The notes below the pieces were generated by a model. That model did not search any database. It was not told where the DNA came from and saw only the letters and a program-made list of their open reading frames with translations. A DNA stretch of 64,000 nucleotides from Dehalobacterium sp040766325 (GTDB lineage: Bacteria > Bacillota > Dehalobacteriia > Dehalobacteriales > Dehalobacteriaceae): the NCBI GenBank assembly GCA_040766325.1, contig JAXGQR010000010.1, positions 56,737-120,736 of the forward strand. Direction: 5' to 3'. Below are positions 48,784 to 57,519 of the stretch, in pieces. A program made the translations under genes and the position numbers. The stretch's first letter is position 1; every line of letters begins with the position of its first letter.

Positions 48784-50523
48784 TTGAACCTAAAACAATC
48801 ACCCAGAAAAAACGGTAGAATTTATCTTTCCATAGAAAAAAGTTATCGTGACATTACAGGCAAACCTAGAGCTAAAACGATTAAATCCCTCGGATACTTA
48901 GATGTTCTTAAAAAAGAATATGACGATCCTATCGCCCATTTCAAAGAAGTTGCTCGCAAAATGACCGAAGAGGAAAATTCAGAGAAAAGGCTTACCTTGT
49001 CAATTAATATGGATGAGAAGCTTTCTCCAGGTACCGACAACAGAAAAAACTTCGGATATGCTGCCATCCTAAAAATTTACCACGAACTTGGTATGGACAC
49101 TTTCTTTAAAAACAAGTCCAGACATGAGAATTTTGAGTATAACACGAATTCCATCATGATTATGCTTGTCGTAGCCAGATTGCTCTCTCCCGGCTCTAAG
49201 AAAAAAGCTTTCGAGGAGAAAGACCGGTATTTCGAACGCTTCAACTTCTCCTTGGCAGATGTTTACCGTTCTCTTTCTCACTTTTCTAAGATCGCAATAG
49301 AATTTCAAAGATATTTGAACTCTCAGATTTCCACAACATATGGACGCAATACAAAGACTATCTATTACGATGTTACTAATTTCTATTTTGAGATTGATGA
49401 AGCAGATGATTTTCGTAAGTTTGGTTTTTCAAAGGAAAAACGTTCCAACCCAATTGTGCAAATGGGACTGGCTATGGATGCGGATGGAATCCCCTTGCAT
49501 TATGAACTGTTTCCTGGCAATACAGTTGATAAAGAGACATTTCGTCCGATCATAGGTGAAGTCAGGCGAAATTATGATACAGGTAAGATAATTGTGGTTG
49601 CTGATATGGGGATTATTACGGGAGATAATATTTTTTATCTTCAAGGTAAGGAAAAAGGAAGAAATTTTAACGGTTATGTTTTCAGTTTTTCAGTCAGGGG
49701 AAGTACAAAAGATTTTAAGGAATATGTCCTCTCCGATGAAGATTATACAGATACAGATGGCAAACCCGCTGATGAAAACACGGACTTTAAAATCAAAAGC
49801 AGGGTAATTGCCCGTGAAATAAATGTAACGCTGCCAAGCGGGAAAAAAGCTAAAAAAACAATGTATGAAAAACAGGTAGTTTTTTGGGGAAGAAAATATG
49901 CTTTAAAGGCTAAGGCAGAGCGGGAAGAAGTTTTAAAAAAAGCTCATGATTTGACTGCCAACCCTCAAAAATACTCTAAGGCTACGTCCTACGGTGCGGC
50001 TAAGTATGTAAAGAATCTGATGTTTGATAAAAAGACCGGCGACATTCTTGAAGTTAAAGAGCGCCCTGTCTTCGATTCAGCCAAAGTCGCTGAAGAAGAA
50101 AAATATGACGGATACTACGCTATTGTTACCAGTGAACTGGATATGTCTGATACTGAAGTGATTGAGACTTACCGCGGTCTGTGGGAGATTGAAGAAACTT
50201 TCCGTGTTGCTAAAGGGGTTCTGGAAACACGTCCGGTGCATGTATCACTTGAGGATCACATTAATGCTCACTTTCTGACTTGTTTCATAGCTCTTACTAT
50301 TGTCCGGATCATGCAAAAGAAAACCGGCAAAGTTTACTCTGCCGAAAAGATTGTTAAATGTCTCAATAAAATTTCTTGTTCCAATGAACATGAGAATATC
50401 TACTTGTTCGATTACAGAAGCGAAATTTCTGATGCTATTGGTGAAGCACTGGAGATTGATTTTACTAATAAAAGACTCCGACTTAAGGATCTAAAAAATA
50501 TTTTGGGACAAACCAAAAAATGA
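48784..50523 (+). CDS. IS1634-family DDE transposase
   Basis: A 579-residue transposase. The catalytic DDE residues sit in YYDVTNFYFE (first Asp), VVADMGI (second Asp), and the YREK-like box YRGLWEIEETFRVAK (Glu). I place the start at TTG 48784 after AAGGTG. An ATG at 48733 lies upstream of the promoter -10 and so is unlikely. The frame is fully open, so the element may be active. Confidence 0.9.
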   Translation: MNLKQSPRKNGRIYLSIEKSYRDITGKPRAKTIKSLGYLDVLKKEYDDPIAHFKEVARKMTEEENSEKRLTLSINMDEKLSPGTDNRKNFGYAAILKIYHELGMDTFFKNKSRHENFEYNTNSIMIMLVVARLLSPGSKKKAFEEKDRYFERFNFSLADVYRSLSHFSKIAIEFQRYLNSQISTTYGRNTKTIYYDVTNFYFEIDEADDFRKFGFSKEKRSNPIVQMGLAMDADGIPLHYELFPGNTVDKETFRPIIGEVRRNYDTGKIIVVADMGIITGDNIFYLQGKEKGRNFNGYVFSFSVRGSTKDFKEYVLSDEDYTDTDGKPADENTDFKIKSRVIAREINVTLPSGKKAKKTMYEKQVVFWGRKYALKAKAEREEVLKKAHDLTANPQKYSKATSYGAAKYVKNLMFDKKTGDILEVKERPVFDSAKVAEEEKYDGYYAIVTSELDMSDTEVIETYRGLWEIEETFRVAKGVLETRPVHVSLEDHINAHFLTCFIALTIVRIMQKKTGKVYSAEKIVKCLNKISCSNEHENIYLFDYRSEISDAIGEALEIDFTNKRLRLKDLKNILGQTKK

Positions 50524-50623
50524 GGTTTTACTCTACATATTTACGACAAAAAATAAAGGCCGCTATCTCTTACATATCAAGGGATTGCGGCTTATTTTTT
50601 ATGGGTTTGGTGTAAAAGTCAGG

Positions 50624-50720
50624 ATTATAACATAAATAGTAAAAATATGCAAATAACCATCAATAAAGAAACAAAAAGAGAAGTTTCCTCGTGGGAACCT
50701 CTCTTTTCTATGGTTATTCA
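50624..50720. repeat. 97-bp direct repeat, right copy
   Basis: Exact copy of 48521-48617. It holds the terminator of the DUF1015 gene, whose TGA stop (50718-50720) forms the last three bases of the repeat. Confidence 0.93.
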
Positions 50721-51965
50721 AGATAATTCATGGACAAAAAAACCACTTCTTAATTTAGGTTCAAACCATGTCGATTTTGGTGGCATCACTTGTCCGGAAT
50801 CTGCCACTAACATTAAATCCTCAATGGTGGTGGGAAACATGGAGAAAGCCACTTTCATGTCTTCCTGAACCCTGCGTTCTAATTCTTCTAGACCTCGTAT
50901 ACCTCCAACAAAATCAATTCTTTCGTCGGTACGAGGATCTTCAATTCCTAAAATCGGATGCAAGAGATTATCTTGTAAGATGGAAATATCAAGACTAGAC
51001 ACCGGGTCATTTTCCGGATACGTCCCCTCCTTTGCCTTTAACGAATACCAGATTCCATCTAAATACATACCATATTTCTTTTTTTCTTTGGGGGAATAGG
51101 GTCTTTGATCTTGAAGTTCTTCAATGCAAAATTTTTCTTCAATCTTACGTAAAAATTCATTATTGGTATTGCCGTTCAAATCCTTCACGACTCGATTATA
51201 ATCCATAATTTGTAATTGATCGTGGGGGAAAAGAACAGATAAGAAGAAATTAAATTCTTCTTCACCTGTATGGTCTTTATATAATGCTCTCCGCTTTAAG
51301 CCTACTTTTACGGCAGAGGCACAGCGATGATGACCGTCAGCGATATACAAAGTGTCCACTTGAGCGAAGAAATCTTTAAGTTGTTTCATGACTTCTATCG
51401 AGTCAATGATCCACACCGTATGTCGTACCTTATCATCAAATTCAATATCATATACCGGTTCCTGTTGATCCATGCATTGATTAATAAGATCATTGATCTC
51501 CCGCTTACTACGGTATGTGAGTAAAATAGGGCCGGTATTGGCATTACAATAATCTACATGATTAATTCGATCTTCTTCTTTGACCGGTCGCGTATGCTCA
51601 TGTTTTTTAATTACCTGGTTCAGATAATCATCAATAGAGGTACAGGCTACGAGCCCCACCTGAGCACGCCCATTCATAACTAATTTATAGATATAATAAT
51701 GGTTTTCCTGATCTTGAATCAGAATTCCTGTACGAATCATTTCCTTTAGATTATCTCTGGCTTTTTGGTAAACTTTCTTGTCGTAAGGATTAATAGTTGG
51801 ATCTAAATCTATCTCTGCCTTATCTACATGTAAAAAGGAATAAGGATTATCGACAACCATTAATCGTGCTTCATTACTATCCATGACATCATAAGGAAGA
51901 GCAGCCACTTTATCGGCCAAATGAGACACAGGACGTATCCCTCTAAAGGATTTTATGATTGCCAC
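50718..51965 (-). CDS. DUF1015 family protein
   Basis: The 415-residue protein matches the whole length of DUF1015 proteins: FRGIRPVSHLADKVAALPYDVM at the start, DNPYSFLHV, HEHTRPVKEEDRINH, YIADGHHRCASA and FVGG near the end. In clostridia it is often found near serine or phosphoglycerate genes; a role in sugar-phosphate or serine kinase chemistry has been proposed, but I cannot show it. Its stop codon and terminator lie inside the target duplication. Confidence 0.9.
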   Translation of the reverse strand: MAIIKSFRGIRPVSHLADKVAALPYDVMDSNEARLMVVDNPYSFLHVDKAEIDLDPTINPYDKKVYQKARDNLKEMIRTGILIQDQENHYYIYKLVMNGRAQVGLVACTSIDDYLNQVIKKHEHTRPVKEEDRINHVDYCNANTGPILLTYRSKREINDLINQCMDQQEPVYDIEFDDKVRHTVWIIDSIEVMKQLKDFFAQVDTLYIADGHHRCASAVKVGLKRRALYKDHTGEEEFNFFLSVLFPHDQLQIMDYNRVVKDLNGNTNNEFLRKIEEKFCIEELQDQRPYSPKEKKKYGMYLDGIWYSLKAKEGTYPENDPVSSLDISILQDNLLHPILGIEDPRTDERIDFVGGIRGLEELERRVQEDMKVAFSMFPTTIEDLMLVADSGQVMPPKSTWFEPKLRSGFFVHELS

Positions 51966-52010
51966 GATTTATTCTCCTTTCTAAAGGGATTACTTCAACA
52001 AGAAACAAAT

Positions 52011-52757
52011 CTAATCAACATTCACGCTATTTGTGTCATATTTATTTTTAGTTTTCTGTACAACATAAAAGCCATAAGCCAATACGAGCGCTGCTAATGC
52101 CCAGGGAATAATGTTCCCTAATAACTCTCCTGTATAATTAGTGAGATTTAAAGCTTTGTCATGGAAGATCATGGCAAAGGCTGTATGAGCAAGAACTGCT
52201 GCACCGATATAAATTATAATGGGATATTTCCCCATTAAGGTGGCGAGCCATGTAGCACCAAAAACTAAAATGGGAATGGAAAGAAGTAAACCAAATACTA
52301 CTAATCCAACACTTCCGTGGGCAGCTCCGGCAACACCCATAACATTATCAAAGGCCATACTCAGGTCAGCAATAATTATTGTTCCTATGGCCGGCCAAAA
52401 GCTATCGGATGATTTTATATTTTCATCTTCCCCACCATCATCATGTTTTATCAGCTTGAACATAATTCCTATTAAAATCAAGCCACCAATCGCGCTTAGA
52501 TAAGGTACCGTTAAAAGATAAGTAGCAAAAATTGTAAAGATAACGCGTAAAACAATAGCACCTGCTGCTCCGTAGATTGCTGCTTTCTTTTGCAAATCAT
52601 GAGGTAAATCCCTGATAGCCAAACCGATTACCGCGGCATTATCTCCGCTTAAAACTAAGTCGATAATTGTAATGGCCATAATTGCTGTGAACATTTTCCA
52701 TAACCAGGCTGGGTCAGTAAGATTTAATAATAAACTCTCCAATGCATACACTCCCAC
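52011..52757 (-). CDS. TerC-family (YjbE-type) manganese exporter
   Basis: The 248-residue membrane protein has about seven segments and the metal-site motifs DLVLSGDNAAVIGLA and DLSMAFDNVMGVAGAAHG (Asp/Asn pairs). YjbE/TerC members export Mn2+ or help load exoenzymes with Mn. The yybP-ykoY riboswitch directly upstream strongly supports Mn as the signal and cargo. Confidence 0.92.
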   Translation of the reverse strand: MGVYALESLLLNLTDPAWLWKMFTAIMAITIIDLVLSGDNAAVIGLAIRDLPHDLQKKAAIYGAAGAIVLRVIFTIFATYLLTVPYLSAIGGLILIGIMFKLIKHDDGGEDENIKSSDSFWPAIGTIIIADLSMAFDNVMGVAGAAHGSVGLVVFGLLLSIPILVFGATWLATLMGKYPIIIYIGAAVLAHTAFAMIFHDKALNLTNYTGELLGNIIPWALAALVLAYGFYVVQKTKNKYDTNSVNVD

Positions 52758-52788
52758 TTATTATCCTTGAAGAACCTGCATATATAAA

Positions 52789-52939
52789 AAATTGAGACCA
52801 AACAGAACTAAAATATCCTGTTAAAGGTCTCACCTATTTGACATTTGATCTTTGATAATCAAATTGTGAAGCCAGGCTAACCACGCCGACTGTTGACTCC
52901 ACAAACAGTTTTCACTGCAGGTTACTCCCCTTTAAAGAG
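52789..52939 (-). promoter_or_regulatory. yybP-ykoY manganese riboswitch
   Basis: The minus strand carries AAAGGGGAGTAAC at the 5' side, the GGAGTCAACAGTC and TGGCTTC segments, and the 3' side GGTGAGACCTTTAAC, the hallmark pieces of the yybP-ykoY aptamer. Downstream, GAGACC and GGTCTC form a stem followed by AATTTTTTA (52789-52832) that competes with the aptamer's closing stem. Mn2+ binding should break this terminator and turn the exporter on. Confidence 0.92.
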
Positions 52940-53012
52940 CAACAAAATTATACCAATTAACCGCCGCTATGTCAATGATTGATTTATACACAAATTTAAA
53001 ATTTTGGCTCCA

Positions 53013-53768
53013 TCACATGATTGCTCTAAAAACCTCGGCGATGTCTCCATAAATCGTTATTTCTGCTTTATCGTCAAAAGGTGTAGATGTTTTGTTAACC
53101 AAAGCCAGTTTCTTTCCCCGATAATAGGTTACCAAACCGGCAGCTGGGTACACAGTGAGAGAAGTGCCTCCTATGATAAAAACATCCGCCTGGGAAATGG
53201 ATTCTACAGATTTTCCTAAAACTTCGGAATTTAAGCTTTCTTCGTATAAAACCACATCAGGCTTGACAATACCGCCACATGATGGGCAAAGTGGCACTCC
53301 TTGAGTAGATAAGATGTAGTCCAAATTGATAGCTTGGCAACAACTCATACAATAGTTTCTATGGATAGATCCGTGAAGCTCCAATACATTTTTACTACCT
53401 GCTATCTGATGAAGTCCATCAATATTTTGGGTGATAATAGCTTTTAGCTTCCCTTCCCTCTCCCATTTGGATAAAGCCAGGTGCGCATCATTAGGTTTCG
53501 CATCCACATACACCATCTTGCTTCGATAAAAATCAAAAAACTCCTGGGTATGATTCATAAAAAAGGTATGGGATAAGATTTCTTCAGGAGCAATATTAAT
53601 ACCTGATTTTTCGTTATATAGACCATTGGCACTTCTAAAATCAGGAATATTGCTTGCTGTTGATACTCCTGCTCCACCAAAGAAAACAATATTTTGACTC
53701 TGATCAACCATCTCTTTTAAGATTCTTATCTGTTCCTTTAAATTATCCTTGATTTTCTCTTTTTTCAT
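53013..53768 (-). CDS. NAD-dependent protein deacetylase (Sir2 family)
   Basis: About 251 residues from ATG 53768, a few bases after GAGGTAAAG. NAD motifs GAGVSTASNIPDFRS and TQNIDGLH are present, with catalytic His in ELHGS. A Zn finger has CMSC and CPSC pairs. The lack of the Ala-Tyr-Arg signature of SIRT5-like desuccinylases near SSNGLY suggests deacetylation, but this is weak. Confidence 0.93.
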   Translation of the reverse strand: MKKEKIKDNLKEQIRILKEMVDQSQNIVFFGGAGVSTASNIPDFRSANGLYNEKSGINIAPEEILSHTFFMNHTQEFFDFYRSKMVYVDAKPNDAHLALSKWEREGKLKAIITQNIDGLHQIAGSKNVLELHGSIHRNYCMSCCQAINLDYILSTQGVPLCPSCGGIVKPDVVLYEESLNSEVLGKSVESISQADVFIIGGTSLTVYPAAGLVTYYRGKKLALVNKTSTPFDDKAEITIYGDIAEVFRAIM

Positions 53769-53864
53769 GCTCTTTACCTCACATAGCTCAGTCTCCATTC
53801 AACATTACATGCTAAATACAGTATACTCTGGGGAATTCAATCCAAAAAAGTCAAATTTATCTTA

Positions 53865-54539
53865 TTAATTTCCATAATAGTAATAATAATGACGTTTTTT
53901 TACATCCGCCTTGCAAAGCAGTGTTCCCAGAATCTTGGCTCCTACTTTTTCCAGTGCTTTCTTAGCCATTTTGGCATTATCTTTTTTCGTCTCGTTCATA
54001 GCAATAATCAATACTACCCCATCCACCATCCGACAAAGGACAGAGGCATCTGCAAGAGAAAGAACAGGAGGAGCATCGATGAGAATAACATCGTATTGTT
54101 CTCTTGCCTCAGCAATCATGCCCTCAAAAGCTTGTGTGGCCAGAATTTCTGCTGGATTTGGGGGTTGGGGGCCTGAGGTGATAATATCTAAATTATCAAA
54201 CATATTAATTTTTTGAACAACATCAGCCAAACTCAATTTTTCTACCAATAGATTAACCAGGCCAGGCATTTGCTTTAAATTAAACATCTTATGTATGCTA
54301 GATTTTCTTAAATCACAATCCACCAACAAGACTTTTTTACCGGAAATAGCAAAAGAAACAGCTGTATTTGTGATAGATGTGGTTTTCCCTTCTTCGGTCA
54401 TAGAACTGGTGAACATAATCACCTTATCTATCTTATCAACATTCAAATATTCTAAATTTGTGCGGAATATTTTATAACTCTCTGCCACCAGGGAATGAGG
54501 TTCAGTTAAAGCTACCAAATTTTTGCCTACACTTTTCAT
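53865..54539 (-). CDS. CpsD/YwqD-type protein tyrosine kinase
   Basis: The 224-residue BY-kinase has Walker A (SSMTEEGKTTS), Walker A' (KKVLLVDCDLRKSS), Walker B (YDVILIDAPP) and a C-terminal tyrosine cluster RHYYYYYGN, the autophosphorylation site. Such kinases, activated by a Wzz-like partner, control exopolysaccharide synthesis. It follows its activator gene by two bases, inside a four-gene operon. Confidence 0.95.
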   Translation of the reverse strand: MKSVGKNLVALTEPHSLVAESYKIFRTNLEYLNVDKIDKVIMFTSSMTEEGKTTSITNTAVSFAISGKKVLLVDCDLRKSSIHKMFNLKQMPGLVNLLVEKLSLADVVQKINMFDNLDIITSGPQPPNPAEILATQAFEGMIAEAREQYDVILIDAPPVLSLADASVLCRMVDGVVLIIAMNETKKDNAKMAKKALEKVGAKILGTLLCKADVKKRHYYYYYGN

Positions 54540-54541
54540 TA

Positions 54542-55243
54542 TCAGCTATCTCCCTTAAATTTTGGAATGACGCCTAAGGAGGGTAATCCTAATTCTCTTT
54601 CAACGTCTTCTTCCTTCTGGAAAGTGTTGCTTAAGATCATGCTCAAAAAGATGATCCCAATAGCGGTCATAAATCCCAATAATCCTGCAATAGCGGTATT
54701 CTGTACTATGTTTGGACTGGAATGGGTCTTAGGCAACACAGCTTGGTCCACAATTTGGACGTTTTTTACACCCACCACATCTTCAGCCTTTTCCTTTAAT
54801 ACCTCGGAATATTTATTGACGATTTTCATCGCCAATTCCGGATCTGGATCCATAAAGGATAATCGCAAAAAGCGCGAATCACTGATAGTATCAATTCTAA
54901 TAAATTTGTTCAACTGTTCTGTTTCTGTAGTGATGGCTAATTCTTTTTTGACACGTTCTGTTACCAGTCTGGTATTAACCAACTCCCGGTAATCCGCAAT
55001 CAACTTATTGTCCATAGATAACTCTTCCAGACTGATTCCCAGGGCATTAGTCGTATCTTTACCAATGAAGATCGTCGATTGAGCTGTATAAAGATGGGTC
55101 ACTTTCTCCTTTGTCACATAATAAGTCACTCCGGCAGCTACTATTGTTAGTATTAAAACAACCCACCACTTCTTGACAATATATTCAAAAAGTTCTAACA
55201 AATTTATTTCGTCATAGACTTCGTTAATCTCATTTATTTCCAT
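54542..55243 (-). CDS. Wzz/CapA-type chain-length regulator and kinase activator
   Basis: The 233-residue protein has two membrane segments (about 27-45 and 190-212) framing an extracellular Wzz domain (YTAQSTIFIGKDTTN, FIRIDTISDSRFLRLSF). The C-terminal tail activates the separate kinase. It overlaps cpsB by ten bases. Confidence 0.92.
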   Translation of the reverse strand: MEINEINEVYDEINLLELFEYIVKKWWVVLILTIVAAGVTYYVTKEKVTHLYTAQSTIFIGKDTTNALGISLEELSMDNKLIADYRELVNTRLVTERVKKELAITTETEQLNKFIRIDTISDSRFLRLSFMDPDPELAMKIVNKYSEVLKEKAEDVVGVKNVQIVDQAVLPKTHSSPNIVQNTAIAGLLGFMTAIGIIFLSMILSNTFQKEEDVERELGLPSLGVIPKFKGDS

Positions 55244-56001
55244 GGAGCAAGCAACCTCCTAAACAGCCCTCTGTGTGTTTTTTTCTCATAACTAAATTCC
55301 GAAATTGGATTATTAGCTAACAAATTGGCTCCGTTTTTCCGAAACAGCAATTCGGCAATTTCCATTCCCATTTCATTTCGCACCAAATCATAAGCCTCCT
55401 TCATTTGAGGTTTCCTGCCACCTAGATTATGACAGTCACTGGCAACAAAATGAACAGCCCCCTTACGTATAAGATTTAAGGCATCTTTTTTGGTGTTTCG
55501 GTTCAATAAAGAGGAGGCATTTATCTGTAAATAATAACCTCGGTCTTTTAGTGTCTGAAGATAATCAGGCCCTTTGATAAAATAATTAAATCTTTCAATA
55601 TGAGCTAAAATTATTTGATACCCCTGCAACTGAATTTCATATAGAATCTTTTCATGATAAGGATAAATCTTTTGCTCAGGAAGCTCTACCAATAGATAGG
55701 AAGTCTTCCCTAAGGTAGTGCACTTGACAGATGTAAGGCCGGCTTGCCATGATTCATCTAAATAAATTTCACTGCCTAAATAGATATTTAATCCCAGGCC
55801 TTCCTGATGCACTCTCCTATTTAATTCTTCATAAACATTTTTTATGTTTCCAGATGGATAGCGCGGTGGACGATAATGGGGTGTGGCGATAATTTCCGTG
55901 ATGCCATTATTCCGAGCATATCGAAGCAGGGATAAAGAATCATTCATGGTCTCAGGACCATCATCGATACCCGGTAAAATATGTGCATGAATGTCTATCA
56001 T
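55234..56001 (-). CDS. CpsB/YwqE-type tyrosine-protein phosphatase (PHP fold)
   Basis: The 255-residue Mn-dependent phosphatase dephosphorylates CpsD-type kinases. It has IDIHAHILPGIDDGP at the start, IIATPHYRPPRYPS, ILAHIERFNYF, and FVASDCHNLGGRKP, the His/Asp metal ligands of the PHP family. Confidence 0.95.
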   Translation of the reverse strand: MIDIHAHILPGIDDGPETMNDSLSLLRYARNNGITEIIATPHYRPPRYPSGNIKNVYEELNRRVHQEGLGLNIYLGSEIYLDESWQAGLTSVKCTTLGKTSYLLVELPEQKIYPYHEKILYEIQLQGYQIILAHIERFNYFIKGPDYLQTLKDRGYYLQINASSLLNRNTKKDALNLIRKGAVHFVASDCHNLGGRKPQMKEAYDLVRNEMGMEIAELLFRKNGANLLANNPISEFSYEKKTHRGLFRRLLAPWK

Positions 56002-56025
56002 AGCTGCCTTTCTATTATCATAAGT

Positions 56026-56673
56026 CTAATTCATTAAATTTACGTATTTCATGTACAGTTCCATCGCAGTGGCATATTCCTGCTGGCTTAAGATGCTGTT
56101 TAAGTAATCTTTTGCTTCACTTTTTTCCTCAGGGGTCAGACCATCTTGAGAAAGACCAAAAAGATAAGCTGTATCAAGACTATTATAAATGCTTGCCCCT
56201 ATACTCAGATCCTGGGGATCGATTAAGTCTCGATTCTGGTCTATGATCTGTTGGATTGCAGGATCATGCACTTCGTTTCCGCTTACGACTGGATTAATCT
56301 TTGTTGACGCAGACACTTCATCATCCGTCCGATAGAGAGCAGCCTCTTCGTCCCCCGCTGCCATTAAGGCAGCAACCAATGCTTCCTTTTCTTTGTTGGT
56401 TAAAGGCTTAATTTCCGGCATTCTTTCTAAACTGCCATATTGCCTGAGATATTTAGTTTCCATATCTTGGATGCGTTTGGTCTCATAATCTTCCAAATAT
56501 GACTTTAATATATCCGATTTAAACTGTACCTGAATAGTCTCTTTTAATAATTCTTGATCTATCTTGGCTCCACTAGTCTTTTCTGCAAGGGCTACGGGCA
56601 CCAGAAAACCGATTAACGTACCCAGTATTATGGCTGCAGACAACATAATTAAATTCTTCTGTAATTTTTTCAT
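56026..56673 (-). CDS. Secreted protein of unknown function in the exopolysaccharide control operon
   Basis: The 215-residue protein has an N-terminal signal peptide (LIMLSAAIILGTLIGFLVPVALA). The mature part is acidic and helical with no domain I recognise. It is first in a tight operon with phosphatase, chain-length regulator and kinase genes, so it may be a surface or scaffolding partner (inference only). Confidence 0.75.
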   Translation of the reverse strand: MKKLQKNLIMLSAAIILGTLIGFLVPVALAEKTSGAKIDQELLKETIQVQFKSDILKSYLEDYETKRIQDMETKYLRQYGSLERMPEIKPLTNKEKEALVAALMAAGDEEAALYRTDDEVSASTKINPVVSGNEVHDPAIQQIIDQNRDLIDPQDLSIGASIYNSLDTAYLFGLSQDGLTPEEKSEAKDYLNSILSQQEYATAMELYMKYVNLMN

Positions 56674-56820
56674 TAATTGCCCTCATTTATATATATAATT
56701 ATTATTATACTTCTAATGCACAATTACGTTGCTTTCATAGATCGTTAATATTATAACATCAACCACTATATCTTACCATCTTAGCGACATTTTTTCCATG
56801 GAAAAACCATAATTTAATTC

Positions 56821-56857
56821 AAAAAATGACCATCAGCTTTGCTGATGGTCATTTTTT
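56821..56857. terminator. Bidirectional terminator between queF and the exopolysaccharide operon
   Basis: AAAAAATGACCATCAGC and GCTGATGGTCATTTTTT form a perfect 17-bp stem with a 3-base loop, 20 bases past the queF stop. Confidence 0.92.
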
Positions 56858-56876
56858 ATATGCTTTAAAATGTTTT

Positions 56877-57344
56877 TTATTTATAAGGATGGCCAATCAG
56901 CCTTTGATCTCGGAAATGCTCCCATTTCGTTCCCTCTTGGGCGTAATTGGTAAAGGGGTGAATCGCTATTCCACCACGTGGGGTAAAATCACCAATTACT
57001 TCAATATATTTAGGATTAATTAATGCAATAAAATCATTCATGATAATATTTACCACATCTTCATGGAAATCCCCATGATTTCGGAAACTAAAAAGGTAGA
57101 GCTTTAAAGACTTGCTTTCCACTAATTTTTTGTCGGGAATATAATTGATAATAATTGTAGCAAAATCTGGTTGCCCAGTCATTGGACATAGACTGGTAAA
57201 TTCCGGACAATGTAGTTGTACAAGGTAATCATGTTCCGGATGCTTGTTTTCAAAACATTCCAGCAGCTTAGGATCATACTGAAAGATGTAAGAGGTATCA
57301 TGGGATCCTAAATGGGTTAAACCCTCGATATTATTCTTTTTCAT
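56877..57344 (-). CDS. queF: NADPH-dependent preQ0 reductase QueF
   Basis: The 155-residue single-domain QueF reduces 7-cyano-7-deazaguanine to preQ1 for queuosine synthesis. It has the nucleophilic Cys in TSLCPMTGQPDF, ESKSLKLYLFSFRNHGDFHE and the C-terminal GGIAIHPFTNY. A preQ1-I riboswitch lies upstream, which fits. Confidence 0.94.
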   Translation of the reverse strand: MKKNNIEGLTHLGSHDTSYIFQYDPKLLECFENKHPEHDYLVQLHCPEFTSLCPMTGQPDFATIIINYIPDKKLVESKSLKLYLFSFRNHGDFHEDVVNIIMNDFIALINPKYIEVIGDFTPRGGIAIHPFTNYAQEGTKWEHFRDQRLIGHPYK

Positions 57345-57411
57345 TTTCTACCCCCTAGGTTTATATTATTGGCTGCCAAATGCTAATCATCAATTTTTAA
57401 CCTGTCCAAAT

Positions 57412-57487
57412 CTAATAAGAAAATACTACCTAAAAGGTAGTAAACCCTAGTTTTGTTTTAAAGACAGGATGGATCTCGAACTGTCTG
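57412..57487 (-). promoter_or_regulatory. PreQ1-I riboswitch upstream of queF
   Basis: On the minus strand AGACAG-TTCGAGATCCATC-CTGTCT forms the P1 hairpin, followed by an A-rich tail TTTAAAACAAAACTAGG (57446-57487), as in preQ1 class I. A terminator stem (ACTACC/GGTAGT plus TTTTC, 57412-57442) follows and could be favoured by preQ1. Confidence 0.75.
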
Positions 57488-57519
57488 ATACAAATTTTAT
57501 CTCGAGCATATCATAATTT

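Larger units (their letters stand above)
48618..50623 (+). mobile_element. IS1634-family insertion sequence, intact
   Basis: The 2,006-bp element is bounded by an exact 97-bp direct repeat. The imperfect terminal inverted repeats share TTTTACACC at the same distance from each end (plus strand 48624-48632 and the minus-strand equivalent about 50609-50617). It carries one full transposase gene. IS1634 elements are known for unusually long, variable target duplications. Confidence 0.9.
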
